Source: Bacillus sp. EAC (GTDB lineage: Bacteria; Bacillota; Bacilli; Bacillales; Bacillaceae_G). Taken from it: DNA of 64,000 nt. Below the pieces are notes generated by a model. That model saw only the letters and a program-made list of their open reading frames with translations, ran no database searches and was not told where the DNA came from. Below, piece by piece: positions 24,959-34,945 of the stretch (positions are counted from its first letter, which is position 1; every line of letters starts with the position of its first letter). The position numbers and the translations under genes were made by a program. The stretch spans positions 124,001 to 188,000 of the forward strand of contig NZ_NCSY01000004.1 in NCBI RefSeq assembly GCF_002156875.1, read 5' to 3'.

Positions 24959-27346
24959 ATGAGCACTACTATTGAAGTTGAGAAAAAACGAAAGCGTTTA
25001 CCAAAATGGGTTAAAATTACTTCAACTATCTTAATCGCAATTGTTTTATTGCTATCCGGAACTGGTTTATATTTAACTAAAAAATCTTTACCAAATATAA
25101 AAGGTAATCTAGTAATCGAAAATTTAAATAATAAAGTTTCAGTTATTCGTGACGAAAAAGGAGTACCCCATATTAATGCGAAGAATTTGCATGATTTATA
25201 TGTTTCCCAAGGTTTTGTAACAGCTCAGGATCGATTGTTTCAAATGGATTTAAGTAGAAGACAAGCTTCTGGACAATTAAGTGAAGTAATAGGAGATGCA
25301 ACTGTTGATCGTGACTCGTATTTCCGTACTTTAGGATTAAGAAGAGCAGCAGAGGATTCACTAAGCTCATATTCAAAAGATGCAAAAGATGTATTAAATT
25401 GGTATGCAGAAGGGGTAAATGAATATATAAAATATGCAACTGAAAATCATAAATTACCTGTAGAATTTAAAATCTTACAATATAAGCCTACTAAATGGAC
25501 TGCGATTGATTCATTAGCAATTGGTAAATATATGGCTTTTGACTTAGGTGGGCATTGGAATGAACAAGCATTTCGTTATTATGCGATGAATAAATTTTCA
25601 AAAGAAAAAGCATTAGAATTATTCCCTGCAGATAATGACCTAGATCCTTATATTATTCCGAAAACTACCTCTAAGGTCGATGTTGAAAAAAGCTTTGCAA
25701 GTGCAATTATCCCACCTGTATGGAATGGAAGTAATGACTGGGTAGTTAGTGGTAAGAAAACGAAGTCTGGAAAACCATTATTAGCTGATGATCCGCATTT
25801 AGGATTGGCAACACCTTCAATTTGGTATGAAACGCATTTGAAATCGAAACAGATGAATGTTAAAGGCGTAATTTTCGCTGGTGTTCCGGGAATCATTGTT
25901 GGTCATAATGATCATGTAGCATGGGGTGTAACAAATGTAGGCCCAGATGTTCAAGATTTGTATATCGAAAAAAGAAATCCAAATAAATCAGATGAGTTTT
26001 TATATGACGGAAAGTGGGAAAAAGCTAAAGTTGTTAATGAAACAATCAAAATAAAAGGCAAAAAAAGTAAAGTGTTACCAGTTATGATTACACGACACGG
26101 TCCAGTAATTTCAGAGTTTGCGAGTGAAGCAGGAAAGGATACAGTCTTTTCGTTACAATGGACCGCTCTACAGCCTACAAGAGAATTAGAAGCTGTACTT
26201 AAATTTGATGTCGCTAAAGATTGGAATTCATTTAAAGAAGGATTAGCATTATTTGAAGCTCCTGCGCAAAACTTTGTATTTGCTGCCGATGATGGGACTA
26301 TTGCTTATCGAGCAAATGGTAAAATACCAATTCGTAAAAAAGGCGATGGATTAATGCCTGTACCAGGGTGGACTAGTGACTATGGGTGGAAAAGTTATAT
26401 ATCATATGAAGATCTTCCTACTTTAGTCAATCCAAAGGAAGGGTTCATATCAACTGCTAATAATAAAGTTATCGATGATTCTTATCCATATCATATATCT
26501 CATTCTTGGGCGCAACCATATCGACAATTGCGTATTAGAGAAGTTTTAAGTCAAAGCGATAAACTAACGCCGAAGGATATGAAAAACCTTCAAATGGATG
26601 AAATGAACTTACAAGCTAAGGAACATACCCCTAAATTTATACAGTCAATTAAAAAGAATGAAGGGAAATTAACAAGCGTTGAAAAAGACGCGTTAAATGA
26701 ACTTGAAAAATGGAATTTTAAAGATGACAAAGCAGAGGCATCTCCACTGATTTTCCAAAGGTGGATGACAGAAATAAATAACTCTTTATTTAATAACCAA
26801 ATATCAACAGAAATGATGGATTTATTTGGTGATCGAAAAGTAGTGGTGGATCAATTATTACGTAACAGTCTAAGTGGAAAAAAAGTTATTTGGATTGATG
26901 AAAAAGGCGGAATTGATCAACTGTTATTAGATACTTATAAACGAACGATTAAAAATATTAGTAAGGAAGATGGGAAAGATGTAGCGAAATGGAGTTGGGG
27001 TGATCATCATCAGGTTGCATTTGAGCACCCGCTATCGAGTATTAAAGTACTTAGCTACTTCTTCAATGCAAAAGATCCAATTCCAGTTGGAGGAAGTTCC
27101 ACAACTGTAAAAGCTGCTGGATATGATGAAAATGGAATTGTTGATCATGGAGCAGCTTGGAGAACTGTTGTCGACTTCTCGGATTTAAGTAAATCAGAGA
27201 ATATTGTAGGACCAGGTCAATCTGGTAATATCGGAAGCAAATGGTATAGTGACCAAATGGATGATTGGGCGAATGGTGTATACCATACAACAGTTAGTAA
27301 AAATGTTAAAGGCATTAAAGAAATACTTACACCGCCGAAAAAATAA
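24959..27346 (+). CDS. Penicillin acylase (Ntn-hydrolase) family protein
   Basis: A 795-residue protein with one N-terminal transmembrane helix (about 20-40), so it probably faces the outside. It follows the penicillin amidase layout: alpha chain with ISQ-like segment YVSQGFVTAQDRLFQMDLSRR, a linker, then the Ntn nucleophile S258 in WNGSNDWVVSG, where autocatalytic cleavage would release the beta chain. HxDHVAWGVTN and RHGPV segments follow. Known activities include acylase and N-acyl-homoserine-lactone acylase; the substrate here is not predictable. The start has GTAGGAGGG. A strong terminator follows. Confidence 0.92.
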   Translation: MSTTIEVEKKRKRLPKWVKITSTILIAIVLLLSGTGLYLTKKSLPNIKGNLVIENLNNKVSVIRDEKGVPHINAKNLHDLYVSQGFVTAQDRLFQMDLSRRQASGQLSEVIGDATVDRDSYFRTLGLRRAAEDSLSSYSKDAKDVLNWYAEGVNEYIKYATENHKLPVEFKILQYKPTKWTAIDSLAIGKYMAFDLGGHWNEQAFRYYAMNKFSKEKALELFPADNDLDPYIIPKTTSKVDVEKSFASAIIPPVWNGSNDWVVSGKKTKSGKPLLADDPHLGLATPSIWYETHLKSKQMNVKGVIFAGVPGIIVGHNDHVAWGVTNVGPDVQDLYIEKRNPNKSDEFLYDGKWEKAKVVNETIKIKGKKSKVLPVMITRHGPVISEFASEAGKDTVFSLQWTALQPTRELEAVLKFDVAKDWNSFKEGLALFEAPAQNFVFAADDGTIAYRANGKIPIRKKGDGLMPVPGWTSDYGWKSYISYEDLPTLVNPKEGFISTANNKVIDDSYPYHISHSWAQPYRQLRIREVLSQSDKLTPKDMKNLQMDEMNLQAKEHTPKFIQSIKKNEGKLTSVEKDALNELEKWNFKDDKAEASPLIFQRWMTEINNSLFNNQISTEMMDLFGDRKVVVDQLLRNSLSGKKVIWIDEKGGIDQLLLDTYKRTIKNISKEDGKDVAKWSWGDHHQVAFEHPLSSIKVLSYFFNAKDPIPVGGSSTTVKAAGYDENGIVDHGAAWRTVVDFSDLSKSENIVGPGQSGNIGSKWYSDQMDDWANGVYHTTVSKNVKGIKEILTPPKK

Positions 27347-27352
27347 AAATAG

Positions 27353-27390
27353 TAAAGGGACAAGAGCTAATCATGCTCTTGTCCTTTTTC
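27353..27390 (+). terminator. Intrinsic terminator after the acylase gene
   Basis: AAAGGGACAAGAGC / GCTCTTGTCCTTT stem with loop TAATCAT, ending in TTTTTC. Confidence 0.88.
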
Positions 27391-27510
27391 TTTTCATCTC
27401 AACAACCCATTCCTACATTAATTATGAAGTTGTTAAACTAGAAAATATAATGAGGTTGTACTAAAATATGAAAATAGATTGTACTTTTCGGTTTAAAAGG
27501 AGGCTGTGAA

Positions 27511-28383
27511 ATGGAAGGAATTGGTTTAGTTCTTGAAGGCGGTGGCATGAGAGGGATATATACTGCAGGTGTTTTAGATTATTTTTTAGAACAAAATATT
27601 GAAATCCCTTATGTAATTGGAGTTTCTGCAGGTGCTTGTATGGGTTCCTCTTATATTTCCAAACAACAAGGAAGAAATAAACGTGTTAATACAGAATTTT
27701 TACAGCATCCAGAATATATTTCGTTTAAAAACTTAATACGAAATAAGCAGCTATTTGGGATGGATTTAATATTTGATACAATTCCAAATGAATTAGACCC
27801 GTTTGATTTTGAATCTTTTTACAAAGCAGATCAAAAATTTATTATTGGTACGACGGATTGTATATCAGGCGAACCAAAATACTTTGAAAAAGATCAAATT
27901 TTAGAGTCTGTGGATATGTTAAATGTGATTAGAGCTTCAAGCTCTCTACCTTTAATGGCTCCAGTTGTCGAATATAATGAACATGTATTAATGGATGGTG
28001 GTATTTCTGACCCGATTCCTCTTCTAAAATCTGAAGCGGACGGTAATCGTAAAAATATTGTTATCTTAACAAGAAATGCAGGTTATCGAAAAAAACCATC
28101 TCGGGGCAATTGGTATCTTCAAAAAAAATATAAAGATTATCCAGGTCTAGTTGAAGCAGTATTCAAACGATATGAAGTTTATAATAAACAACTAGATTAT
28201 ATTGAAGAACAAGAAAAAGCAGGAAATATACTAGTCATTCGTCCTCTACAAAAATTGAAAGTTGGGCGTATTGAAAGAAATAAAGCCCGATTACTTGACC
28301 TATATAAAGAGGGTTATGAAAATGCGAAACAACTTGAACAACAAATTAAAGAATTCTTAACATATGAAAAAACGACCTGTTAA
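27511..28383 (+). CDS. Patatin-like phospholipase (YjjU/RssA type)
   Basis: A 290-residue patatin-family serine hydrolase. The oxyanion loop is LEGGGMRGIYTAG (residues 8-20), the nucleophile is S39 in GVSAGACMG, and the dyad aspartate lies in MDGGISDPIP. No signal peptide is present. Bacterial members deacylate lipids. It has an AAAAGGAGGCTG site and is monocistronic; the terminator overlaps its stop codon. Confidence 0.92.
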   Translation: MEGIGLVLEGGGMRGIYTAGVLDYFLEQNIEIPYVIGVSAGACMGSSYISKQQGRNKRVNTEFLQHPEYISFKNLIRNKQLFGMDLIFDTIPNELDPFDFESFYKADQKFIIGTTDCISGEPKYFEKDQILESVDMLNVIRASSSLPLMAPVVEYNEHVLMDGGISDPIPLLKSEADGNRKNIVILTRNAGYRKKPSRGNWYLQKKYKDYPGLVEAVFKRYEVYNKQLDYIEEQEKAGNILVIRPLQKLKVGRIERNKARLLDLYKEGYENAKQLEQQIKEFLTYEKTTC

Positions 28384-28400
28384 TGTAAGGTCGTTTTTGC
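28367..28400 (+). terminator. Terminator overlapping the patatin stop codon
   Basis: AAAAACGACCT / AAGGTCGTTTTT with the TAA stop codon in the loop region. Confidence 0.8.
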
Positions 28401-28417
28401 ATTTTGGGGTAAGGGAA

Positions 28418-28687
28418 TTAGTCTTTATCTTTATTATTATTATTCTTATTCATCATCATTTCCATCATTGCCCAATCGACGCCTAAAAACGGATTCATAC
28501 ATCCACATCTATTTCTCCTAAAGCAACAAACGCAATTACAATGGCAATTATGGCTGCGGCAATCACAATGATCTCTTCTACAATCATCACAATCACAACG
28601 TCTTCTTCTGCAATCATCGCAATCACAATGATTTCTGTTACATTGGTTTGAATTCCTGTTGTTATTATTATCTTGGTTGTTCCACAT
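28418..28687 (-). CDS. Cysteine-rich low-complexity protein, possible spore-coat type
   Basis: An 89-residue protein starting at 28687, where AAGGAGGTG lies 8 bases upstream; the longer upstream reading has no ribosome site. Residues 5-20 are Asn-rich, residues 16-65 carry 16 cysteines in CDCDDCRR-type repeats with His and Arg, and the tail is NPFLGVDWAMMEMMM followed by Asn/Lys. I do not recognise a family. The composition suggests a cross-linked spore-coat protein or a metal chelator; this is inference from composition only. Confidence 0.7.
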   Translation of the reverse strand: MWNNQDNNNNRNSNQCNRNHCDCDDCRRRRCDCDDCRRDHCDCRSHNCHCNCVCCFRRNRCGCMNPFLGVDWAMMEMMMNKNNNNKDKD

Positions 28688-28920
28688 GGTAGAACACCTC
28701 CTTGTATTATCTACATAACAAAATATGCATAGATGTCCAATAGAGGAAAGGCTAGTACCTAAATAAAAGCAAAAAGGCACAAAAAACATCTGTTTCAATA
28801 TAAGGTTAATATAAATAACCATATGAAAAAGAAAAGAACTCAACATTTAGATAAATCTATAATGTGAGTTCGACACTTATAATTGAATATATTCCAAGAA
28901 ACTTACGGATAGGGGGGCTA

Positions 28921-29328
28921 TTAAAACATTGGATGAGTTTCATTGAGTTCTATTAAATCCCATAAGTTCCCATATAAATCTTTAAACACAGAAACGATCC
29001 CATAGGACTCTTCACTAGGTTCTCTTACGAATTCAACACCTTTCGAAAGCATTTCATTATATTCTGTCCAAAAATCATCTGTCCTTAGAAATAAGAAAAC
29101 ACGTCCCCCGGATTGGTTACCAATGAAAGCCGCTTGCTCAGGTGTTGAAGCTCTTGCTAAAAGTATAGACGCACCAGTACCAGAGGGAGAAACTACTACC
29201 CAACGCTTATCTTGCGCAGGTTGATATGTGTCCTCCACTAATATAAAGTTGAGTTTTTTCGTATAAAATTCGATCGCCTCATCGTAGTCTTTAACTACTA
29301 TTGCTGTATGTAATATAGATCGTGTCAT
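28921..29328 (-). CDS. VOC-family (glyoxalase/bleomycin resistance-like) protein
   Basis: A 135-residue single VOC domain: RSILHTAIVVKDYDEAIEFYT begins the first beta-alpha-beta-beta-beta unit and VSVFKDLYGNLWDLIEL ends the second, with metal-ligand positions H7 and the terminal Glu. The substrate is unknown. The ATG at 29328 has AAGGAGA 8 bases upstream. The gene is flanked by long non-coding DNA. Confidence 0.85.
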   Translation of the reverse strand: MTRSILHTAIVVKDYDEAIEFYTKKLNFILVEDTYQPAQDKRWVVVSPSGTGASILLARASTPEQAAFIGNQSGGRVFLFLRTDDFWTEYNEMLSKGVEFVREPSEESYGIVSVFKDLYGNLWDLIELNETHPMF

Positions 29329-29514
29329 CAACACATTCTCCTTTTAATTGTTTTGCTCATAGAATGCTTGATCATGCGTATATCAAAAATCCTGATTAAT
29401 AGAGCAAAAGATATAAAACAATTTTATACCATATTGGATTAAATGAAAAAACATCTATATCGGATTATTTTCTAGAGAATCGAAACTAGAAGCTTTAACT
29501 AAAGGCTTCCTTTA

Positions 29515-29712
29515 AAAGGTTGTTTTATAGTCAGGGGGACGTAAAGAAGACAATAGATTCAATAAGAAGTTTGATTGGAGCGTAAGGTGCTCGACTCCTG
29601 TGGGAGTAGCGGGACAGATGAGACCCCGCAGGCGAGCCAAGGAGGCTCATCGCACGCCCCACGGAAAGCGAGCATCCTGAAGTGGAAATCAACAATCTTT
29701 TTTACAGAGCCT
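29515..29712 (+). repeat. Dispersed intergenic repeat, copy 3
   Basis: Well-conserved core from GGAGCGTAAGGTGC through CTCCTGTGGGAGTAGCGG, GAGGAGGCTCATCGC-type segment and CATCCTGAAGTGGAAATC, with right flank TTTTTTACAGAGCC. It belongs to the subfamily with the ACAGAGCC end. The remaining part of 29335-29784 shows no gene. Confidence 0.85.
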
Positions 29713-29720
29713 AAATAAAA

Positions 29721-29756
29721 AAAGATAACTAGACTAAAGAGTAGTCTAGTTATCCA
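29721..29756 (-). terminator. Intrinsic terminator after the NCS2 permease gene
   Basis: GATAACTAGACTA and TAGTCTAGTTATC form a 13-bp stem; on the minus strand it runs into a T-rich tail. Confidence 0.85.
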
Positions 29757-29784
29757 ATAAAATTATGTTCATTAATTATTTGTC

Positions 29785-31086
29785 TTAATGAGGGAAGAAA
29801 ATTAATTGAATTAAGAATAATACTGCAAATAAAAAGATTACTGGTTTAACCTCTTTTACTTTTCCTTTTATGACTTTTAAAAGGGGATACGTGATAAAGC
29901 CTAATGCTATTCCAGTAGCAATGCTTGAAGTAAGTGGCATTGTAATGACTACTAGAAAAGCCGGGAACGCTTCTTCAAAATTATCCCATTCAATATGACG
30001 AACACTACCAATCATTAAGCAACCTACAATAATTAAAGATGGAGCTGTAATTGCAGCAACATCAGAAAGTGAATTAACTAAAGGGCTAAAAAATGCTGCA
30101 AAGATAAAGAGAATAGCAACTACTAATGCAGTCAATCCTGTTCGTCCACCTGCTGCAACACCAGCAGAAGACTCGATATAGGCAGTTGTTGGTGAAGTAC
30201 CGAACATTGCTCCAATAGTCGTACCAATTGAATCAGATAACATTGCTCGACCTGTACGTTTATCATCTTTGTTTTTTAATAACCCTGCTTGAGAGGCTAC
30301 TCCAAGGAAAGTACCTGTAGTATCAAATATTGTTACAAGTAAAAATGAGAATACAACCGAATATAATCCATAATGAATTACATCTGAAGCTGCTGTTATT
30401 GGATTAGCAATGATAATTTTCTCTGGTAAATGTGGTAATGAGAAAATACTTCCTTTTAAATGAAGTTGACCAGTTAATCCAGCGATGATTGCTGTAGAAG
30501 CCATTCCAAAGAATAAAGCTCCATTTACATTCAGTGCAAATAATACCACTGTGATAGCAAGTCCAGTTAAAGTAAGGATAACCCCAGGTGAATGAAGATC
30601 TCCTAATCCAACTAAATTGCTTGGATGAGCAACAATTATATGAGAAAGACGTAATCCTATAAAAGCGATAAATAATCCAATTCCAGCACTAATTGCATGT
30701 TTTAAAGTATTTGGAATTGCTTCTATTAAATGAGTTCTAAATTTAGTTAGTGATAAAATAATGAATAGAATACCTGTAATGAAAACAGCTGAAAAGGCTA
30801 ATTGATATGTAATTCCACTTGCTTTAGATACAACGGAATAAGCGAAATATGCATTCATCCCCATACCAGGTGCTATAGCAATCGGATAATTTCCGAACAA
30901 TGCCATGAAAATTGTACCTACTAAAGTAGCGATGATCGTCGCTGTGAACGCTTGCTGAAAAGGTACACCAGCATCGGATAGAATGATTGGATTAACAATG
31001 ATAATATATGCCATTGTTAAAAATGTAGTAAAGCCAGCGATAATTTCTGTTTTTACTGATGATTTAGCTTCTTTTAATTTAAACAT
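29785..31086 (-). CDS. NCS2-family purine permease (AzgA/PbuG-like)
   Basis: A 433-residue permease of the AzgA-like branch of NCS2: FTTFLTMAYIIIVNPIIL near the start, APGMGMNAYFAYSVV in TM3, FDTTGTFLGVA, and GTSPTTAYIESSAGVAAGGRTG in the TM9-10 region. B. subtilis relatives PbuG and PbuO import hypoxanthine, guanine and adenine. I found no purine riboswitch in the 180 bases upstream, so regulation differs from classical pbuG. The ribosome site is AAGGAGAAC. Confidence 0.92.
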   Translation of the reverse strand: MFKLKEAKSSVKTEIIAGFTTFLTMAYIIIVNPIILSDAGVPFQQAFTATIIATLVGTIFMALFGNYPIAIAPGMGMNAYFAYSVVSKASGITYQLAFSAVFITGILFIILSLTKFRTHLIEAIPNTLKHAISAGIGLFIAFIGLRLSHIIVAHPSNLVGLGDLHSPGVILTLTGLAITVVLFALNVNGALFFGMASTAIIAGLTGQLHLKGSIFSLPHLPEKIIIANPITAASDVIHYGLYSVVFSFLLVTIFDTTGTFLGVASQAGLLKNKDDKRTGRAMLSDSIGTTIGAMFGTSPTTAYIESSAGVAAGGRTGLTALVVAILFIFAAFFSPLVNSLSDVAAITAPSLIIVGCLMIGSVRHIEWDNFEEAFPAFLVVITMPLTSSIATGIALGFITYPLLKVIKGKVKEVKPVIFLFAVLFLIQLIFFPH

Positions 31087-31217
31087 AAATGTTCTCCTTG
31101 TGAAAAAACGAATGATTTACTCAACAGTTATTAATAATATTCGTTTTATTAAGATAGTGCAATAGTTTTTTTATTTTTTTCCTAATATTTACTTGATTTA
31201 ATTTGAGTATTCCCAAA

Positions 31218-31237
31218 AGTACCATTTGGGTATGCTA
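31218..31237 (+). promoter_or_regulatory. Possible SigB-like -10 element (GGGTAT) upstream of the SDR gene
   Basis: GGGTAT, the SigB -10 consensus, lies about 35 bases upstream of the start codon, inside an imperfect inverted repeat ATTCCCAAA..TTTGGGTAT. The -35 is not convincing (no clear GTTTAA), so the assignment is tentative. SDR proteins of this type are general-stress proteins in B. subtilis. Confidence 0.35.
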
Positions 31238-31266
31238 AACGAGAATTATTTATTAGGAGGAAAGAC

Positions 31267-32133
31267 ATGTCAGAGAAACAATTTCCAACGAAATTTATCC
31301 CGCAACATCAAAATAAACAGCCTGGTATTGAAAAAGAAATGACTCCAATTCCAATTTCAGATGATCCGAATTACAAACCAAGTGGAAAATTAAAGGAAAA
31401 AGTGGCCATTATTACTGGGGGAGATAGCGGTATTGGAAAAGCAGTAGCCATCCTTTTCGCGAAAGAAGGAGCATCAATTTTTATTCCATATTATGATGAA
31501 GATATTGATGCTCAGGATACAAAATCTATAATTGAAGGTTTAGGCGGAAAATGTGAAATAATGAAATGTGATATTCGAACAGAAACTGTTTGCAAACAAA
31601 TTGTTCAAAATGCAATCAATACTTTTGGAAAAATTAATATTTTAGTCAATAATGCAGCAGTCCAATATCCTCAAAAAAACTTAGAAGATATAACAGAGGA
31701 ACAATTAAAGAAAACATTTGAAACGAATATATATCCGATGTTTTTTATATCAAAAGCATGCTTACCACATATGAAACAAGGTGACGCAATCATTAATACT
31801 GCATCGGTTACTGCCTACGAAGGTCATGATCAGTTATTGGATTACTCAGCAACTAAAGGTGCAATTGTAACATTTACTCGCTCACTGTCAGCTAATCTAG
31901 CAACGAAGGGAATACGTGTAAATGGAGTTGCACCAGGGCCGATTTGGACACCTTTAATACCAGCAAGCTTTGATGAACAAAAGGTTGGGAAATTTGGAAA
32001 TAATACACCAATGAAAAGAGCTGGACAACCGGTGGAGGTTGCACCTGCTTATTTATATTTGGCGAGTAATGAGGCTTCGTATGTGACTGGTCAAATCATT
32101 CATGTTAATGGTGGAGTAATAGTGAACGGTTAA
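31267..32133 (+). CDS. SDR-family oxidoreductase (YdaD/general stress protein 39-like)
   Basis: A 288-residue short-chain dehydrogenase of the long N-terminal type: FPTKFIPQHQNKQPGIEKEM, then cofactor motif TGGDSGIGKA, NNAA, catalytic serine in TASVTAYEG, and YSATKGAI with Tyr/Lys. The C-terminal GPIWTPLIP and YVTGQIIHVNGG are typical. The N-terminal extension and order match B. subtilis general stress proteins YdaD and YhdF. The substrate is unknown. It has a TTAGGAGGAAAG site and shares a bidirectional terminator with the next gene. Confidence 0.92.
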   Translation: MSEKQFPTKFIPQHQNKQPGIEKEMTPIPISDDPNYKPSGKLKEKVAIITGGDSGIGKAVAILFAKEGASIFIPYYDEDIDAQDTKSIIEGLGGKCEIMKCDIRTETVCKQIVQNAINTFGKINILVNNAAVQYPQKNLEDITEEQLKKTFETNIYPMFFISKACLPHMKQGDAIINTASVTAYEGHDQLLDYSATKGAIVTFTRSLSANLATKGIRVNGVAPGPIWTPLIPASFDEQKVGKFGNNTPMKRAGQPVEVAPAYLYLASNEASYVTGQIIHVNGGVIVNG

Positions 32134-32137
32134 AAAA

Positions 32138-32186
32138 AAAGAAGGTGCCAAGTACTAAAATATTTTCAGACTTGGCACCTTCTTTT
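32138..32186. terminator. Bidirectional terminator between SDR and DUF1540 genes
   Basis: AAGAAGGTGCCAAGT / ACTTGGCACCTTCTT, a perfect 15-bp stem with A and T runs on both sides. It overlaps the last bases of the DUF1540 gene. Confidence 0.9.
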
Positions 32187-32397
32187 AATACTTTGGTAAA
32201 AACGTGTGGCAACAAGTTTCTCCACTATGGGCAGCAGAACTTGTTAATTCACCATCTAGAACAGCGTTTTCAATTGTTTGATCATAATCATTTGAGTATT
32301 CATATGCTTCGGTTTGTACAATAATTGAGCTAGCTTGGCAGAAGTTACCTTGACCCCAATAATTACAGTTTGCAACACTACATCTAATTTCTGGCAT
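32185..32397 (-). CDS. DUF1540 domain protein
   Basis: A 70-residue protein with DUF1540 cysteine spacing: IRCSVANCNYWGQGNFCQA at residues 4-22, and a second Cys pair GETCCHTF at the C-terminus. DUF1540 proteins are small, Cys-rich and widespread in spore formers; the function is unknown. It has an AAGGAAGGGGTG ribosome site and stands alone. Confidence 0.85.
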   Translation of the reverse strand: MPEIRCSVANCNYWGQGNFCQASSIIVQTEAYEYSNDYDQTIENAVLDGELTSSAAHSGETCCHTFLPKY

Positions 32398-32602
32398 GAT
32401 AACACCCCTTCCTTAAACTTTATTTTCTACATACTTCGCATTCTCATTCAGAAGAAAATACAACGATTAAATGTCGAATATTCTGTAATAAGGGGAGAAT
32501 AAGGAATAGATATTGTAAACTTTAGTAAAGTTTTGTAATGTAGAAGGAGATATGACTACTTTTAACGAAAGAAACTCTGATTAAGTATAGGAGGAGAGCA
32601 TA

Positions 32603-34330
32603 ATGAACTGGGAAACAACATACGAGAAGTGGATACAATCAGATACTCTTGAAAAAGAGTTAAGAGAACAATTACATAACTTAAAGAGTGATCAACTTAT
32701 ACTTAAGGAAAGTTTTTACCGAAATTTAGAATTCGGAACTGGTGGTATGCGAGGAGAAATCGGACCAGGTACGAATCGAATGAACATTTATACAATTCGT
32801 AAAGCTTCTGCTGGATTCGCAAAGTACATTGAAAGCTTTGGAGAGGAAGCAAAAAAACGAGGAGTTGCAATTGCATTTGATTCACGTCATAAAAGTCCTG
32901 AATTTGCGATGGAAGCAGCAAAAACACTTGCTACATACGGTATAACGGCTTATGTATTTAAGGAACTAAGACCTACACCTGAATTATCATTTGCAGTTCG
33001 CCATTTAAATTGCTTCGGAGGTATTGTTATAACTGCGAGTCATAATCCACCAGAATACAACGGATTCAAAGTATATGGAGATGATGGCGGACAACTTCCA
33101 CCAGATGAAGCAGACCGTGTAATTGACTATGTTAATTCATTTGAGAATGAATTAGAAATTGAAGTAATGAATGAAAATGAGTTAAAAGATAAAGGATTAA
33201 TCCATTCATTGAATGAAGAAATGGATAAATTATATACTGAGCAGTTAAAAACTGTCATTGTAAATAATGAGCTAGTACAAAATATGGGGAAAGAACTAAA
33301 AATCGTTTTTACTCCTTTACATGGAACAGCTCTAATTCCTGCAACAATGGCATTAAAAGAGGTAGGCTTTGAAAATGTAACAATTGTTGAAGAACAAGCA
33401 GTAGCTGATCCAAACTTCACAACAGTTAAATCACCAAATCCCGAAGAACATGCTGCATTTGAGTATGCAATCCGTTATGGAAAGAATATTGACGCAGATG
33501 TTTTAATCGCGACGGATCCTGATGCAGACCGATTAGGTATAGCTACAAAGGACGAAAATGGTGAATATGTAATCTTAACTGGAAATCAAACAGGAGCTTT
33601 AATGCTTCATTATATATTAAGCCAGCGTAATGATGTTCCAACAAATGCATTACTACTTAAAACAATCGTTACTTCTGAGTTTGGACAAGTAATTGCCTCA
33701 TCATTTGGAGTTAAGACGATAGATACACTAACTGGCTTCAAATTTATTGGTGAAAAAATCAAAGAGTTTGAACAAACAAATGAATATTCTTTCTTATTTG
33801 GATATGAAGAAAGCTATGGATATTTAATTAAACCTTTCGTCCGTGACAAAGATGCTATTCAAGCAACAGTTCTTGCTGCTGAAATTGCTGCATATTACAA
33901 ATCAAAGGGTATGACATTGTATGAAGGGCTAAATAGTTTGTACGAACAGTATGGATTTTATTTAGAAGGATTAAAATCATTAACTTTAAAAGGTATAGAA
34001 GGAACAGAAAAAATCCAAGAAATTTTATCAAAATACCGTCAAAATCCGCCTTCTTCTATTAATGATTTAAATGTTGTAACAGTTGAAGATTACAAACTTC
34101 AAGAAAAGACGTTATTACAAACAGGTGAAAAAGAAACAATTCAATTACCAAAATCAAATGTTTTAAAATATCATCTTGAAGATGGTTCGTGGGTTTGTCT
34201 ACGTCCGTCAGGAACAGAGCCTAAAATTAAGTTCTATTTTGGAATTGTAGGCGAAAATCGAGAAGATAGTTTCCAAAAATTAAACAGTTTACAAAATGCC
34301 TTTATGGAAAAAATTCAATTATTAGTATAA
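32603..34330 (+). CDS. pgcA: Phosphosugar mutase (alpha-phosphoglucomutase, PgcA-like)
   Basis: A 575-residue alpha-D-phosphohexomutase of the length of B. subtilis PgcA (581). Active-site serine S146 in [13 protein letters not shown], metal loop TDPDADRLG, sugar loop GYEESYGY and phosphate loop [12 protein letters not shown] are all present. It interconverts glucose-1-phosphate and glucose-6-phosphate, feeding UDP-glucose synthesis for teichoic acid and glycolipid. It is monocistronic with GTATAGGAGGAG upstream and a perfect terminator downstream. Confidence 0.95.
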   Translation: MNWETTYEKWIQSDTLEKELREQLHNLKSDQLILKESFYRNLEFGTGGMRGEIGPGTNRMNIYTIRKASAGFAKYIESFGEEAKKRGVAIAFDSRHKSPEFAMEAAKTLATYGITAYVFKELRPTPELSFAVRHLNCFGGIVITASHNPPEYNGFKVYGDDGGQLPPDEADRVIDYVNSFENELEIEVMNENELKDKGLIHSLNEEMDKLYTEQLKTVIVNNELVQNMGKELKIVFTPLHGTALIPATMALKEVGFENVTIVEEQAVADPNFTTVKSPNPEEHAAFEYAIRYGKNIDADVLIATDPDADRLGIATKDENGEYVILTGNQTGALMLHYILSQRNDVPTNALLLKTIVTSEFGQVIASSFGVKTIDTLTGFKFIGEKIKEFEQTNEYSFLFGYEESYGYLIKPFVRDKDAIQATVLAAEIAAYYKSKGMTLYEGLNSLYEQYGFYLEGLKSLTLKGIEGTEKIQEILSKYRQNPPSSINDLNVVTVEDYKLQEKTLLQTGEKETIQLPKSNVLKYHLEDGSWVCLRPSGTEPKIKFYFGIVGENREDSFQKLNSLQNAFMEKIQLLV

Positions 34331-34331
34331 A

Positions 34332-34362
34332 AAAGAGCGACAAATTGTCGCTCTTTATTTTA
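34332..34362 (+). terminator. Intrinsic terminator after pgcA
   Basis: AAAGAGCGACAA / TTGTCGCTCTTT, a perfect 12-bp stem, followed by ATTTT. Confidence 0.88.
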
Positions 34363-34372
34363 TATAAAATAT

Positions 34373-34630
34373 CTACAGTTCTAATGAAGAAACAAAAGAT
34401 TCTTCATGATGACTGTCTTCTCTAGTTGCATGTTCGATATGTTGGAACATACCCTTTAATTTTTCGTCAATCACGGTAAGATCTCGCTCGTATTTAAAGG
34501 CGTGCATGAAATGTTCGATGCGTTTTGAAAATAATTCATCTTTTGTATTTACCATTAATACGAGTAGCTTATCCCATTGACAGCAATAAGTGTAATACAA
34601 TGCTAAATCATAATCGGATTGTGCTTGCAT
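34373..34630 (-). CDS. Small uncharacterised protein (85 aa)
   Basis: An 85-residue, largely helical, acidic protein beginning MQAQSDYDLALYYTYCCQWD. I do not recognise a family. There is no signal peptide or membrane segment. It has a strong AAAAGGAGGTACACA ribosome site, so it is very probably real. It stands alone, convergent with pgcA. Confidence 0.72.
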   Translation of the reverse strand: MQAQSDYDLALYYTYCCQWDKLLVLMVNTKDELFSKRIEHFMHAFKYERDLTVIDEKLKGMFQHIEHATREDSHHEESFVSSLEL

Positions 34631-34774
34631 TGTGTACCTCCTTTTAGAGGGTACACTTAGTTTATGATGATTTTACGTTCTTAGCCTTGAGAGAATTTAA
34701 CAATGTCTAAATCCTTTGATTTGAACCATTATATAAAAATTGTTAGGAATAAAAAGTACGATGCTCACTTTTTT

Positions 34775-34945
34775 TAGGCTCTGTTAAAAAATAATGTTGA
34801 TTTCCGTTACAGGATGCTCCCTTTCCGTGGGGCATGAGCTGAGCCTCCTCGGCTAGCCTGCGGGGTCTCACCCTTCTCGCTACTCCCACAGGAGTCTCGC
34901 ACCTTCCACTCCAATCAAATCTCTTTATACGCTTTTAGTTTCAAA
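34775..34945 (-). repeat. Dispersed intergenic repeat, copy 4 (inverted)
   Basis: Complement of the core: GGATGCTCCCTTTCCGTGGGGC, GAGCCTCCTCGGCTAGCCTG, CGGGGTCTCACCC, CTCCCACAGGAGTCTCGCACC. Its outer end (AGGCTCTGTTAAAAAA) marks the ACAGAGCC subfamily. The rest of 34631-35157 shows nothing recognisable. Confidence 0.85.

Noticed and set aside
31087-31266. Purine riboswitch upstream of the NCS2 permease
   Set aside because: Expected by analogy with pbuG, but neither the conserved loop sequences nor the three-way junction pattern could be found.
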